Position numbers and translations under genes: made by a program. Positions 14,608 through 22,146 of a stretch of 24,338 bases of DNA are shown here, one piece after another. This stretch comes from CAZZCP01 sp964653235 (GTDB lineage: Bacteria; Bdellovibrionota; Bdellovibrionia; Bdellovibrionales; UBA840): positions 1 through 24,338 of the forward strand of contig CAZZCP010000034.1 in assembly GCA_964653235.1 (NCBI GenBank). Reading direction: 5' to 3'. Numbering within the stretch: position 1 is the stretch's first letter; each line of letters opens with the position of its first letter. Under the pieces are notes generated by a model that was not told the DNA's origin, made no database searches, and was given only the letters and a program-made list of their open reading frames with translations.

Positions 14608-15536
14608 TAGTTACTAGCCACTTTTTGCTCGGCAAAAGCTTTAAAGTCAGTCATCGCTTTTTCATATAACTTCTTCGGCATTGGAATGTAACCGACTTCT
14701 TCAGAAAGCTTTGCTGCATTCTCAATATAAAACTCAACAAATTTACGAACTTCAGATCTTTGTGCCGATTTTTTACTAATGTATATATAGACGGGGCGAG
14801 AAAGTGGAGAATAGGTCCCGTCATTGATGTTATCCATAGTAGGCTCAATTGCACCCTTACCACCATCTACTTTTACAGCTTTGAGTTTGTCTTTGTTTTG
14901 TTGATAATAAGCAAAACCAAAGTAAGCCAAGGCATTGGGATTTTTTGATACTCCAACAACCATAACATTGTCTTTTTCATTTTTTTCGTAGTCGTCGCGA
15001 GAAGTAAGTTTTTCTCCAAGAATGGCTTCGGTGAAATAATCAAAAGTTCCATTTCCTGGAGCAGGGCCATAGAGCTTAACAGGTGTTTTAGGAAATGTAG
15101 GTCTTAAATCACTCCAAGATTTCACATTACCGGTTGAGGACCAAAGTTTTTGCAATTCGTCGGTGGTTAAACTATTGAGCCATTTGTTTTGTTTGCTCAC
15201 TACAACAGTAATTCCATCATAAGCAACAGGCAATTCAAGGTATTCAATTTTCGATGATTTTGCTTTCGTTATTTCTTTACCCTTAATGTGTCTTGAAGCA
15301 TTGTTGATATCAGTTTCACCAACAGTGAATTTCTTAAATCCCCCACCAGTACCAGAAACACCTACAGCTACACGCACACTAGGAAAAGAAGCTTGAAACT
15401 CTTCAGCTACAGCTTCGGTAATAGGAAACACTGTTGATGATCCATCAATCTTCACTGTTCCTTTTAGGTTTTTATCTACAGCTGCAAAGCAAGAGCCGGT
15501 AATGGTAAAGATTGTAAGTAAAATTAAGCTCTTCAT
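14607..15536 (-). CDS. pstS: Periplasmic phosphate-binding protein PstS
   Basis: 309 residues from ATG 15536, which follows GGAGG by 4-5 nt; a longer in-frame start at 15560 lacks an SD and would precede the signal peptide. The signal peptide MKSLILLTIFTITGSCFA ends before AVDKNL; the Cys in it is not in a good lipobox. Phosphate-binding loops are visible: KIDGSSTVFPITEAVAEEF near the N-terminus, VSGTGGGFKKF in the middle of lobe 1, and a GPAPGNGTFDYFTEAIL segment. It captures phosphate in the periplasm and delivers it to PstCA. It lies 71 nt after phoR, the widest gap in the operon, so an extra internal promoter is possible, but I found no clear Pho box. Confidence 0.97.
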   Translation of the reverse strand: MKSLILLTIFTITGSCFAAVDKNLKGTVKIDGSSTVFPITEAVAEEFQASFPSVRVAVGVSGTGGGFKKFTVGETDINNASRHIKGKEITKAKSSKIEYLELPVAYDGITVVVSKQNKWLNSLTTDELQKLWSSTGNVKSWSDLRPTFPKTPVKLYGPAPGNGTFDYFTEAILGEKLTSRDDYEKNEKDNVMVVGVSKNPNALAYFGFAYYQQNKDKLKAVKVDGGKGAIEPTMDNINDGTYSPLSRPVYIYISKKSAQRSEVRKFVEFYIENAAKLSEEVGYIPMPKKLYEKAMTDFKAFAEQKVASN

Positions 15537-15607
15537 TTTTCCTCCAGTTGGTTTAGACAATTTGCGCGCATCATATTGGACAGAACTTTGAATGGATACG
15601 CTTACCG

Positions 15608-17386
15608 CTAAGCATTATGTGGGAGATAAAGATAGAAGCGACTGCCTTTACCCACTTCACTTTCAACATGCACCCTACCTTTATGGGCATTGGCAACGTG
15701 CTTTACAATGGCAAGCCCAAGACCGGTTCCGCCCACCTCTCGGCTACGCCCCTTGTCGACACGGTAGAATCTTTCAAACAATCTTCTAACATGTTTCTCA
15801 GGAATTCCTATTCCCTGATCTTGAATCAAAATCTCAACTTCGCCATTGATTCGTCGGGCGCGAACGCCAACCGCAGTATTTTCATCACTGTATTTTATGG
15901 CATTGTCGATAAGATTGACGAGCGCTTGTTCCATTAAAGAGGAATTCATCTTCATCTCAATTTCTTCATCAAACTGATAATCAATTTGAATTGATTTTTT
16001 GGCTGCTTTGGGAGAGCAAACTTCCAGCGCCAATGAAACACAATTATTGAGCGGGGTGGTTTGAAAGACTATTTCACCTGCCGCATTTTCTTTTTCTAAA
16101 CGAGAGAGTGCAAGTAGATCTTCAATAATTCCAGCCAAGCGCTCAGCATGTCTTAAAATCACTGCGATGTACTTACGCATTTCATCGGCACTTTGAATTG
16201 CTGGATTCATTAGAGTCTCAGCAAAACCTTGAATCGATGTTAAAGGTGTTCTCAATTCGTGTGAAACATTGGCAACAAAGTCTTTGCGATGATTTTCGAG
16301 TTCAACCAATTTGGTAATGTCGGTAAAAACAATCACAACGCCAGAGGCTTTGCCTTTTTCATTTCGCAATTTACTAAAGCGAAAGTGTAAAATCTTATAG
16401 GGGTCGCCCTGAAGATGAATCTCAGTGCTATCGGCAGAATCTCCTCTTAAAGAAGACTGGATGTAATCTAAAATTTCAGGAATACGAATCACCTCTTGAA
16501 TGCTCTTACCCTTGGCCGGCAAATAGAGATTTAAAATTTCAGCCGCAGAGGGGTTGAGAAATTTAATGCGCTCTTCTTTATCGACAGCCAAAACTCCTTC
16601 TCCCATTGAAGCAAAAAGAGCTGCCTGCTCATTTTTTTGCTGCAAAATCGTGGCAATTCTTCTTGAAAGATTTTTTGCCATTTGATTCATCGAGGTCGCA
16701 AGATGTTGAAGTTCAAGAGATGCGGTTAAACGAAAGCGCAAGCGATGAGAAAAATCACCTGATGCCATCTTTTCAGCCGAGTGACGTATCTCTTCAATTG
16801 GCTTGGTAATTTTACGAGAGAGCCAAAGACTTACAAAGGCAATTAACAGTGCAAGTAAAAAACCACCGGCCGCAAGTTGAGCATAGATTCCCCATAATGC
16901 TTTATTAATATTGTCCATGGGCAATGCCATTCGAATGACAGCTATGGGTTTAGCATCTTTCATCACTGGAATTGCGACGTACAGTAGGTCTTGATCAATC
17001 GTTATGCTATTGCGATTTGAAACTCCAATTTCACCCGTAAATGCCTTTTGCACATCGGGGCGGTTAGAGTGATTGTCCATAACTTTCGGATCTTGTTGAC
17101 TATCACAGACAACCAAGCCATCAGGCAAAATTACAGTAAGTCTCGCATTTGCACTTTGCCCCATCTCAAAACTTTGTTTGCGCAATTCTTCATAATTTTT
17201 TTCTTCTAGCAAGGGAAGTATTCGGTATTTTAAAAGATTGGCTCGAGCATTTAAGTCTTCGGCACTGGAGTCAAAATAGAAGCTCCGAAACTGACTGGCT
17301 GCAATCAACACAATAACAAAAAGAGAAATTACTGAAAGCAACAGAAAAGAACTAAAGACTTGCCAAATAAGAGGCCTACGTTTCAT
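15608..17386 (-). CDS. phoR: Phosphate-sensing histidine kinase PhoR
   Basis: 592 residues. In order: TM1 (about 7-30), a periplasmic sensor region of about 130 residues (31-162), TM2 (about 163-190), HAMP (191-245) and PAS (about 255-360). HisKA follows with the phospho-accepting H376 in VANVSHELRTPLTSIQG. The HATPase has the N box around N495 (NLIDNAIKYS), G1 DQGIG (523-527) and G2 GGTGLGL (552-558). The large extracytoplasmic domain is like Gram-positive PhoR/PnpS rather than E. coli PhoR, which has almost none. It autophosphorylates in low phosphate and phosphorylates PhoB. It starts 5 nt after the phoB stop, whose TAGGGG also serves as SD. A small hairpin, GCTTA-gcgg-TAAGC on the coding strand, overlaps its stop. 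Confidence 0.95.
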   Translation of the reverse strand: MKRRPLIWQVFSSFLLLSVISLFVIVLIAASQFRSFYFDSSAEDLNARANLLKYRILPLLEEKNYEELRKQSFEMGQSANARLTVILPDGLVVCDSQQDPKVMDNHSNRPDVQKAFTGEIGVSNRNSITIDQDLLYVAIPVMKDAKPIAVIRMALPMDNINKALWGIYAQLAAGGFLLALLIAFVSLWLSRKITKPIEEIRHSAEKMASGDFSHRLRFRLTASLELQHLATSMNQMAKNLSRRIATILQQKNEQAALFASMGEGVLAVDKEERIKFLNPSAAEILNLYLPAKGKSIQEVIRIPEILDYIQSSLRGDSADSTEIHLQGDPYKILHFRFSKLRNEKGKASGVVIVFTDITKLVELENHRKDFVANVSHELRTPLTSIQGFAETLMNPAIQSADEMRKYIAVILRHAERLAGIIEDLLALSRLEKENAAGEIVFQTTPLNNCVSLALEVCSPKAAKKSIQIDYQFDEEIEMKMNSSLMEQALVNLIDNAIKYSDENTAVGVRARRINGEVEILIQDQGIGIPEKHVRRLFERFYRVDKGRSREVGGTGLGLAIVKHVANAHKGRVHVESEVGKGSRFYLYLPHNA

Positions 17387-17391
17387 GACCC

Positions 17392-18078
17392 CTACTCTTT
17401 GAATTTGTATCCTACCCCGCGAATGGTTTCAATATAGCGGCCAGCATCGCCAAGTTTACGACGAAGTCCAACCATCTGAAAATCAATCGAGCGATCGGTA
17501 ACAGCATAATTTTCACCACGAATGGCATCAACAATTTGACCACGAGTAAAAACCCAACCAGGTCGCTTGGCCAAGCAGTGTAAAATCTGAAATTCACTGC
17601 GAGTCAATGCAACCTCACTGCCATCTACTCGAACTTCAAAGCGTCCAGGATGAACCATCACATTGTGTCTTTCGATGATTTCATCTTCGCTCACTTCGTG
17701 TGAATTGGCTCTTCGCAGAGCTGCTGTAACGCGAGCATTGAGAATTTGTGGACTAAATGGCTTTGTAATGTAGTCATCAGCGCCAACATCGAGACCGCGA
17801 ACGATATCTTGCTCTTCTCCTTTTGCCGTCAACATTATGATAGGCAGTGTACGCGTGTCGTTTTCACTTCGTAGCCTCACACAAACTTCATGGCCACTCA
17901 TACCTGGTAACATCAGATCGAGCAAAAGTAGATCAGGGGGTTCTTGGAGACAGGCATGGCAGCCCTCTTCTCCATTGGAAAAGGTTTTCACATCGTAACC
18001 AGATAGAGCGAGGTTGAAACGAATCAACTCGGCAATATCGTGCTCATCTTCTATCGCATATATGCATGGCTTGGCCAT
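17392..18078 (-). CDS. phoB: Response regulator PhoB
   Basis: 228 residues: a receiver domain with acidic pocket E10/D11, phospho-acceptor D54 (LLLLDLMLPG) and the conserved LTAKG lysine near 105. An OmpR-type winged helix follows (ALTRSEFQILHCLA, then TDRSIDFQMVGLRRKLG and ETIRGVGYKFKE). The R-x-x-D...V..LR.KLG pattern of the recognition region is that of PhoB. It activates Pho genes when phosphorylated by PhoR. It is the first gene of the operon, with SD AGGAGGAG (18083-18090, complement) just before ATG 18078. Its leader can fold a hairpin that includes the first bases of the SD. Confidence 0.96.
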   Translation of the reverse strand: MAKPCIYAIEDEHDIAELIRFNLALSGYDVKTFSNGEEGCHACLQEPPDLLLLDLMLPGMSGHEVCVRLRSENDTRTLPIIMLTAKGEEQDIVRGLDVGADDYITKPFSPQILNARVTAALRRANSHEVSEDEIIERHNVMVHPGRFEVRVDGSEVALTRSEFQILHCLAKRPGWVFTRGQIVDAIRGENYAVTDRSIDFQMVGLRRKLGDAGRYIETIRGVGYKFKE

Positions 18079-18087
18079 GGGGCTCCT

Positions 18088-18154
18088 CCTGCTTGGTTTT
18101 TTGCATCAGCAGGCATAGCCAAGTTATATTAGATTAGAATTAGATTCCAAACAA
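18088..18154 (-). promoter_or_regulatory. Candidate phoB promoter and leader hairpin
   Basis: On the minus strand, TTGTTT (18149-18154) and TAATAT (18126-18131) are separated by 17 bp: a modest sigma-70-like match. The leader then contains CCTGCT (from 18113 down to 18108) pairing with AGCAGG (18093 to 18088); the 3' arm runs into the AGGAGGAG SD. The hairpin could limit ribosome access. No convincing Pho box was found. Confidence 0.4.
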
Positions 18155-18209
18155 AAAGTGTAATTTAAACAATCTACTCACAATGACAATATTATGAACA
18201 CTACTCCAA

Positions 18210-18379
18210 CTGCTCCCTTTTATTTCACTTTCTATTTTGATTTCAATCGCTATTTCAAAGACTTAGGAAATTTGTCAAAAGATGCATCAAATCTTCATAA
18301 GCCTCGGACATAATACCTTAAAGATTACAGTTGTTTATTTCGATCGGACGGATGTCCGAAGTGAAATAAAAAGGAGCAG
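18210..18379 (-). repeat. 170-bp inverted-repeat element, copy B (MITE-like)
   Basis: Same length and ends as the copy at 9150-9319, but in inverted orientation. The hairpin-bearing end is here on the right (TCGGAC-ggat-GTCCGA, about 18343-18358, next to GAAGTGAAATAAAAAGGAGCAG). With one flanking pair added, the ends read AACTGCTCC and GGAGCAGTT. On the minus strand it begins 1 nt after the TGA of the aminopeptidase gene, mirroring copy A. Together with the phoB leader it fills the 302-bp gap between phoB and that gene. Confidence 0.85.
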
Positions 18380-18380
18380 T

Positions 18381-19772
18381 TCATGAGCAATAAGTCCGCT
18401 CTAAAAAGTCAAAAACAGCTCGTATAGCATAGCACTCTCCCCCTGGAAAACTGGCAGGGTTTTTGTGGTCGGTCCAGGCATAGACATCAAAATGCGCCCA
18501 TTTTTTAGGATCATTTACGAACTCTTTAAGATAGAGAGCAGCTGTAATCGCTCCAGCAAAACCAGAGGGCGCTGAATTTAACATGTCAGCCACTGTTGAT
18601 TTCAGCATGCGCTTGTAAGGCGCCCAAAGGGGCAGTCGCCAAATCGGGTCGGCACATTTACGAGCAGAGAGTTGCAGTTGCGCAGCCAAATCATCCGAAT
18701 CGGTAAAGTAACCGGGAAGATCTTCACCTAGTGCAATTCGACAGGCACCCGTTAGAGTTGCAAAATCAAAGATCCACTCAGGATTACTTTCACTTGCCTC
18801 TGCCAAAGCATCACACAAAACCAATCTTCCCTCAGCGTCGGTGTTGTCAATTTCAACGTAAATGCCTTTACGGGTCTTGATAATATCTCCTGGCACAAAG
18901 CCTTCATCAGAGATACGGTTCTCGACCGCGGGCACAAGCAGGCGAAGTCGTATGGGGAGCTTTGCCGCCATAATCCACTCGGCCAAGGCAAGTGCATGGG
19001 CCGCACCTCCCATATCTTTTTTCATATTTCTCATGCCACTGGCCGGCTTGATATTGTAACCGCCAGAATCAAAGCATACTCCTTTGCCCACCAATACAAT
19101 TTCGGGATGAGATTCATTTCCCCAATTTAAATCGATCAACAAAGGCTCATAATCAGATGCCATACCAACGGTGTAGATAGTGGGATAGTTTTCTGCTAAG
19201 AGCTTCTTACCTTCAATGATTTTACAACTAGCATTGTATTTTTCGGCAAAGTCTTTCGCAAGTTCTGCCAAATCTTCAGGGTGCATTTCATTGTTCGGAA
19301 GATTCACCAAATCGCGAGTGGTCTTTACCGCTTGGTAAGCTCTCTGTGCTCTCTCGAGTAAATTTTGATCGCGCATTAAAAATTGCGGTTTCTCTTTGCG
19401 GGCTTTTGATTTTTTAAAGTAATCAAAATCATATTGGCCCATCAACCAACCAAGGGCTGCAAGCTCTTTTTCTTGATCGCTAATTTCTGTCTGCAATTCA
19501 AAAGTTTTCGGCGGAAGCTCATTGGCAAGTCTGGCAAAAATTCGATAAAATTCTCTAGGGTCTTCTTTGAGTTTTTGAGCAGAGTAAATTGCACAAACTT
19601 TGTCAATTCGCCCTTCTTCGTTAGACATCAAAATAAACTTTTGCTTGTCGGCATTCCAGTCGTAAGAATTCAGAATTCTTCTCTGCCATTCAGTTTCAAT
19701 CTTGCTTTCAAATTCTGATTTTTCACATAGAAAAAGAGGATGTACTTCATCTGCTTTTGTTGTTAGTCCCAT
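18381..19772 (-). CDS. M17 (leucyl) aminopeptidase family protein
   Basis: 463 residues from ATG 19772, chosen because GGAG lies 5 nt upstream; longer in-frame starts exist up to 19820. The C-terminal catalytic domain is complete. VGKGVCFDSGGYNIKP gives metal ligands K230 and D235 and active-site K242, KKDMGG gives D253, and NTDAEGR gives D312, E314 and active-site R316. These are the two-metal site residues of M17 peptidases (PepA/PepB). It releases N-terminal residues from peptides in the cytosol, usually as a hexamer. The N-terminal domain (about 1-140) is divergent from PepA. The gene diverges from the TPP-controlled symporter. Its TGA is 1 nt from repeat copy B. Confidence 0.93.
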   Translation of the reverse strand: MGLTTKADEVHPLFLCEKSEFESKIETEWQRRILNSYDWNADKQKFILMSNEEGRIDKVCAIYSAQKLKEDPREFYRIFARLANELPPKTFELQTEISDQEKELAALGWLMGQYDFDYFKKSKARKEKPQFLMRDQNLLERAQRAYQAVKTTRDLVNLPNNEMHPEDLAELAKDFAEKYNASCKIIEGKKLLAENYPTIYTVGMASDYEPLLIDLNWGNESHPEIVLVGKGVCFDSGGYNIKPASGMRNMKKDMGGAAHALALAEWIMAAKLPIRLRLLVPAVENRISDEGFVPGDIIKTRKGIYVEIDNTDAEGRLVLCDALAEASESNPEWIFDFATLTGACRIALGEDLPGYFTDSDDLAAQLQLSARKCADPIWRLPLWAPYKRMLKSTVADMLNSAPSGFAGAITAALYLKEFVNDPKKWAHFDVYAWTDHKNPASFPGGECYAIRAVFDFLERTYCS

Positions 19773-19832
19773 CATTGCTCCTATTCTAGTCTTCATAGTT
19801 GACTTTCGAATGCAAGTCATGTCATTTGCTCG

Positions 19833-19909
19833 TCAAGGCTCGGGGTGCCTATCGGCTGAGAGATACCCGTTGAACCTGAACTGGCTAAAACCAGCGGAGG
19901 GAAGCATGA
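19833..19909 (+). promoter_or_regulatory. TPP riboswitch (THI element) overlapping SD and start codon
   Basis: All conserved THI-box parts are present in order: CGGGGTGCC (19841-19849), CTGAGA (19856-19861), ACCCGTTGAACCTGA (19865-19879), a CTGG-CCAG stem (19881-19894) and GCGGAGGGAAG (to 19904). P3 is minimal (GCC-tatc-GGC). P1 can form from TCA/GCT (19833-19840) with AGC/TGA (19903-19909), so its 3' arm holds the UG of the AUG start, and the aptamer's own GGAGGGAAG is the SD. Ligand binding should directly block translation. A possible -35, TTGACT (19799-19804), lies upstream with a poor -10. Confidence 0.96.
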
Positions 19910-21300
19910 TTTCTGAAAGTTTAAATCGATTGGATTGGATTCTATTTCTACTCTGCCTGCTGCTGAGCTTTATTAGTTTAGCCTACGGTCACTTTCGAAA
20001 AAAACAGCAGGGCAACTCACTATTAGACTATTTGGTCATGGGCCGCCAACTTACAACTCCCCTCTTTGTCGCTACTCTTGTGTCTACTTGGTATGGCGGT
20101 ATTTTTGGCGTCACTCAAATTTCTTTTGAATCAGGAATCTACAATTTTGTGACTCAAGGTTTGTTTTGGTATGTAAGTTATATTGTATTTGCACTATTTT
20201 TGGTCGATCGAATCTCGCAATACAAGGCGATAACTCTACCCAATTTGATTGAAAAGATGTTTGGCCCTCGCTCGGCAAAGCTGGCTGCATGGATGAACTT
20301 TTTTAATGTTTTGCCCATTGCCTATGTGATTAGCTTAGGTCTTTTTTTGCAGGTTCTGTTTGGCGGCAGTTTATTATTGTGGACGAGCATTGGTGCCTTT
20401 GTTGTTGTGCTCTACTCGGCAAAGGGCGGCTTAAGGTCAGTGGTTTATACTGATATTGTTCAGTTTGTGATTATGGTTTTGGCCGTTATCAGCGTGATTG
20501 CGTTCTCTGTGTTTGAATATGGTGGCATAGGCTATTTGCGCTCAAACTTACCCGAGAGCCACTTTTCACCCACAGGCGGAAACAGCCTTGCCACCACCCT
20601 GGTTTGGGGCTTTATCGCTCTGTCTACTTTGGTGGATCCCAATTTTTATCAAAGAGTATTTTCAGCAAAATCTTCTCGTGTTGCCAAAAGAGGAATTTTA
20701 ATTTCAACTCTCGTTTGGTTTGTTTTTGATATCTGCACCACTCTTGGGGGGATGTATGCCCGTGCCGCCATGCCCGAAGTCGATGCTTCACAATCTTATC
20801 TATTGTATTCGATGCAAGTTCTTCCCGCAGGCTTTCGCGGCTTTCTTTTAGCGGGTGTTTTAGCTACTGTTTTATCAACACTCGACTCTTATTTATTTTT
20901 AGCCGGGGCGACTTTAAGTTATGATTTGGCTCCCGAAAAATACAAAAACAAATCTTGGCCCAAGACTTTGGCAGTTTTTGTGGTTGCCTGTTTGGCCATA
21001 GCACTCTCCAACTTTTTTGAAGGGGATATTGAATTGGTGTGGAAAACTTTGGGCAGTTACTCGGCCGCATGTTTGCTCTTTCCGGTTTTAATGGGATACC
21101 TCTTTGTCGGCCGTATTAGTGACAATAGTTTTTTCTTCTCTTGTCTCTACGGGATACTAGGCACCACTTTTTGGAAGCTCTCCCCCCTCAAAGGCTTCTG
21201 GCAAAATGTAGATGCATTGTATGTAGGAGTGCTCTGCACATCGATTTCTCTTCTTTTTCTCACTCGAGGCTTCTCAAATGAAAATAAGACCCTAAAATAG
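19906..21300 (+). CDS. Sodium:solute symporter (SSS) family, predicted thiamine/precursor importer
   Basis: 464 residues from ATG 19906, the start set by the riboswitch SD; longer in-frame readings run through the riboswitch and are rejected. About 13 hydrophobic helices are seen. SSS-type features include the unwound first-helix region ATLVSTWYGGIFGVTQISFE, SAKGGLRSVVYTDIVQFVIM (near 160-180, typical of the family) and GVLATVLSTLDSYLFLAG, which is like the Na+-site S-T-x-D/N motif. SSS proteins couple solute uptake to Na+. Because a TPP riboswitch controls it and no thi genes are alongside, the cargo is probably thiamine or a precursor. An SSS-type candidate of this kind (ThiV) has been proposed from riboswitch context in other bacteria. 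Substrate is inference. Confidence 0.88.
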   Translation: MISESLNRLDWILFLLCLLLSFISLAYGHFRKKQQGNSLLDYLVMGRQLTTPLFVATLVSTWYGGIFGVTQISFESGIYNFVTQGLFWYVSYIVFALFLVDRISQYKAITLPNLIEKMFGPRSAKLAAWMNFFNVLPIAYVISLGLFLQVLFGGSLLLWTSIGAFVVVLYSAKGGLRSVVYTDIVQFVIMVLAVISVIAFSVFEYGGIGYLRSNLPESHFSPTGGNSLATTLVWGFIALSTLVDPNFYQRVFSAKSSRVAKRGILISTLVWFVFDICTTLGGMYARAAMPEVDASQSYLLYSMQVLPAGFRGFLLAGVLATVLSTLDSYLFLAGATLSYDLAPEKYKNKSWPKTLAVFVVACLAIALSNFFEGDIELVWKTLGSYSAACLLFPVLMGYLFVGRISDNSFFFSCLYGILGTTFWKLSPLKGFWQNVDALYVGVLCTSISLLFLTRGFSNENKTLK

Positions 21301-21305
21301 CCCGC

Positions 21306-21362
21306 CGCGTATTGTAAAAATTACCCCTCCTTATAACTTTTACAAACCGCGAAAAGGGGGGG
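21306..21362 (+). promoter_or_regulatory. Structured leader that can sequester the SD of the next gene
   Basis: TTGTAAAA (21312-21319) pairs with TTTTACAA (21338-21345), extended by CGCG (21306-21309) with CGCG (21348-21351). The 18-nt loop contains CCCCTCC (21324-21330), complementary to the run of seven G (21356-21362) that is the SD of the gene at 21366. Loop-SD pairing would form a pseudoknot or a competing hairpin. No T-run follows, so a plain terminator is unlikely. Confidence 0.5.
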
Positions 21363-21365
21363 TTT

Positions 21366-22031
21366 ATGAAATTATTAGCCATTATCAGCTTTCTATTCAT
21401 TTCAGCTCAAGCACAAGCATCAGGATTTAGGGTGCAAGAAGTTGAGCTCAACGAAGCCGATCTAAAAAAGATCGAATTCCAAGAAAAAGTTTTAAACATG
21501 ATTCCACAAGAATCTATGTACGATGACGATCTCAATGGAGTGCTTAGTGACATTGGCAACATCATCAACACTGGCCAACAAATCTGGGATATCGTCAAAA
21601 AGAATCAGCCGGTTGTAAACCACAGCATGATTCGCGCCAATGCGATTCCTGATGGCATTACTTCTTGGATGACTTTAGCCAATTGGAGCGATCCGGTTTA
21701 CAAAAAGTATCGTGTTACTTATGTAAATGGTTTTGGCATTACCACTGCCGACTACAGCTTTATCTTAAGCTTTGCTCACAGCGGTTCGTACAATGGCCAA
21801 GGTCAGTTTCTTTCGCAAGCTGGTTTCACAGTTTCAAATCTCGATGTAGTTTGGGGCTATACATTTGATTCTAAAGCGCAAGTGATTCGCACGGTAAATA
21901 CCGGTACTACAAGTGATCCTGTAGCAGCCATGGAGCTCAGCATACAGTGGACTGTTAGCACGGTTCTTAAGCACGATGAAAATACCGAGACCTTCTACAT
22001 TAAGGGTGATGGACTCGTACAACAATTTTAG
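21366..22031 (+). CDS. Secreted protein of unknown function
   Basis: 221 residues from ATG 21366, 3 nt after a run of seven G serving as SD. The signal peptide is about residues 1-19 (MKLLAIISFLFISAQAQAS). An acidic helical stretch (ELNEADLKKIEFQEKVLNM) follows, with a GIINTGQQIWDIVKKNQP-like amphipathic segment. The second half (about 95-221) is predicted to be beta-rich, with repeated aromatic strands (YRVTYVNGFGITTADYSFIL, VVWGYTF, SIQWTVSTVL) and suggests a beta-sandwich. There is no Cys in the mature protein and no named family is recognised. It is a single-gene unit bounded by the structured leader upstream and a strong terminator downstream. Confidence 0.78.
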   Translation: MKLLAIISFLFISAQAQASGFRVQEVELNEADLKKIEFQEKVLNMIPQESMYDDDLNGVLSDIGNIINTGQQIWDIVKKNQPVVNHSMIRANAIPDGITSWMTLANWSDPVYKKYRVTYVNGFGITTADYSFILSFAHSGSYNGQGQFLSQAGFTVSNLDVVWGYTFDSKAQVIRTVNTGTTSDPVAAMELSIQWTVSTVLKHDENTETFYIKGDGLVQQF

Positions 22032-22047
22032 TATTGAAATAGGACTC

Positions 22048-22146
22048 ATGGATGGGGAAAAACTGCGGCATGATGCCGCTTTTTTTTGCTTAGAACATGA
22101 AAGAAAAACTCATCGGTACTTGGCAGTTGGCCGAATTTTTGATTGA
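22048..22146 (+). CDS. Possible short ORF running through the terminator
   Basis: ATG 22048 follows AGGA (22041-22044) and opens 32 codons that span the terminator hairpin. The frame overlaps the first 50 nt of the lipocalin-like gene in another frame and ends at TGA 22144-22146. It has no recognisable product. If translated, it could affect hairpin formation and supply ribosomes to the SD-less gene start at 22097. This is speculative. Confidence 0.2.
   Translation: MDGEKLRHDAAFFCLEHERKTHRYLAVGRIFD
22065..22087 (+). terminator. Strong intrinsic terminator
   Basis: GCGGCA-tga-TGCCGC (22065-22079) is a perfect 6-bp GC-rich stem with a 3-nt loop, followed by eight T. It should end transcription of the secreted-protein gene at 21366. 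It lies only 9 nt before the next gene's ATG. Confidence 0.92.

Noticed and set aside
15537..15607. Pho box upstream of pstS
   Set aside because: Only a single CTGTC-like half-site is seen, without the second direct repeat at 11-bp spacing.
19702..19905. N-terminal extension of the SSS transporter
   Set aside because: It would be translated through the TPP riboswitch and antisense to the peptidase start. The riboswitch SD fixes the start at 19906.
21301..21362. Plain intrinsic terminator of the symporter gene
   Set aside because: The stem is AT-rich with an 18-nt loop and is followed by A and G runs rather than T; an SD-controlling leader fits better.
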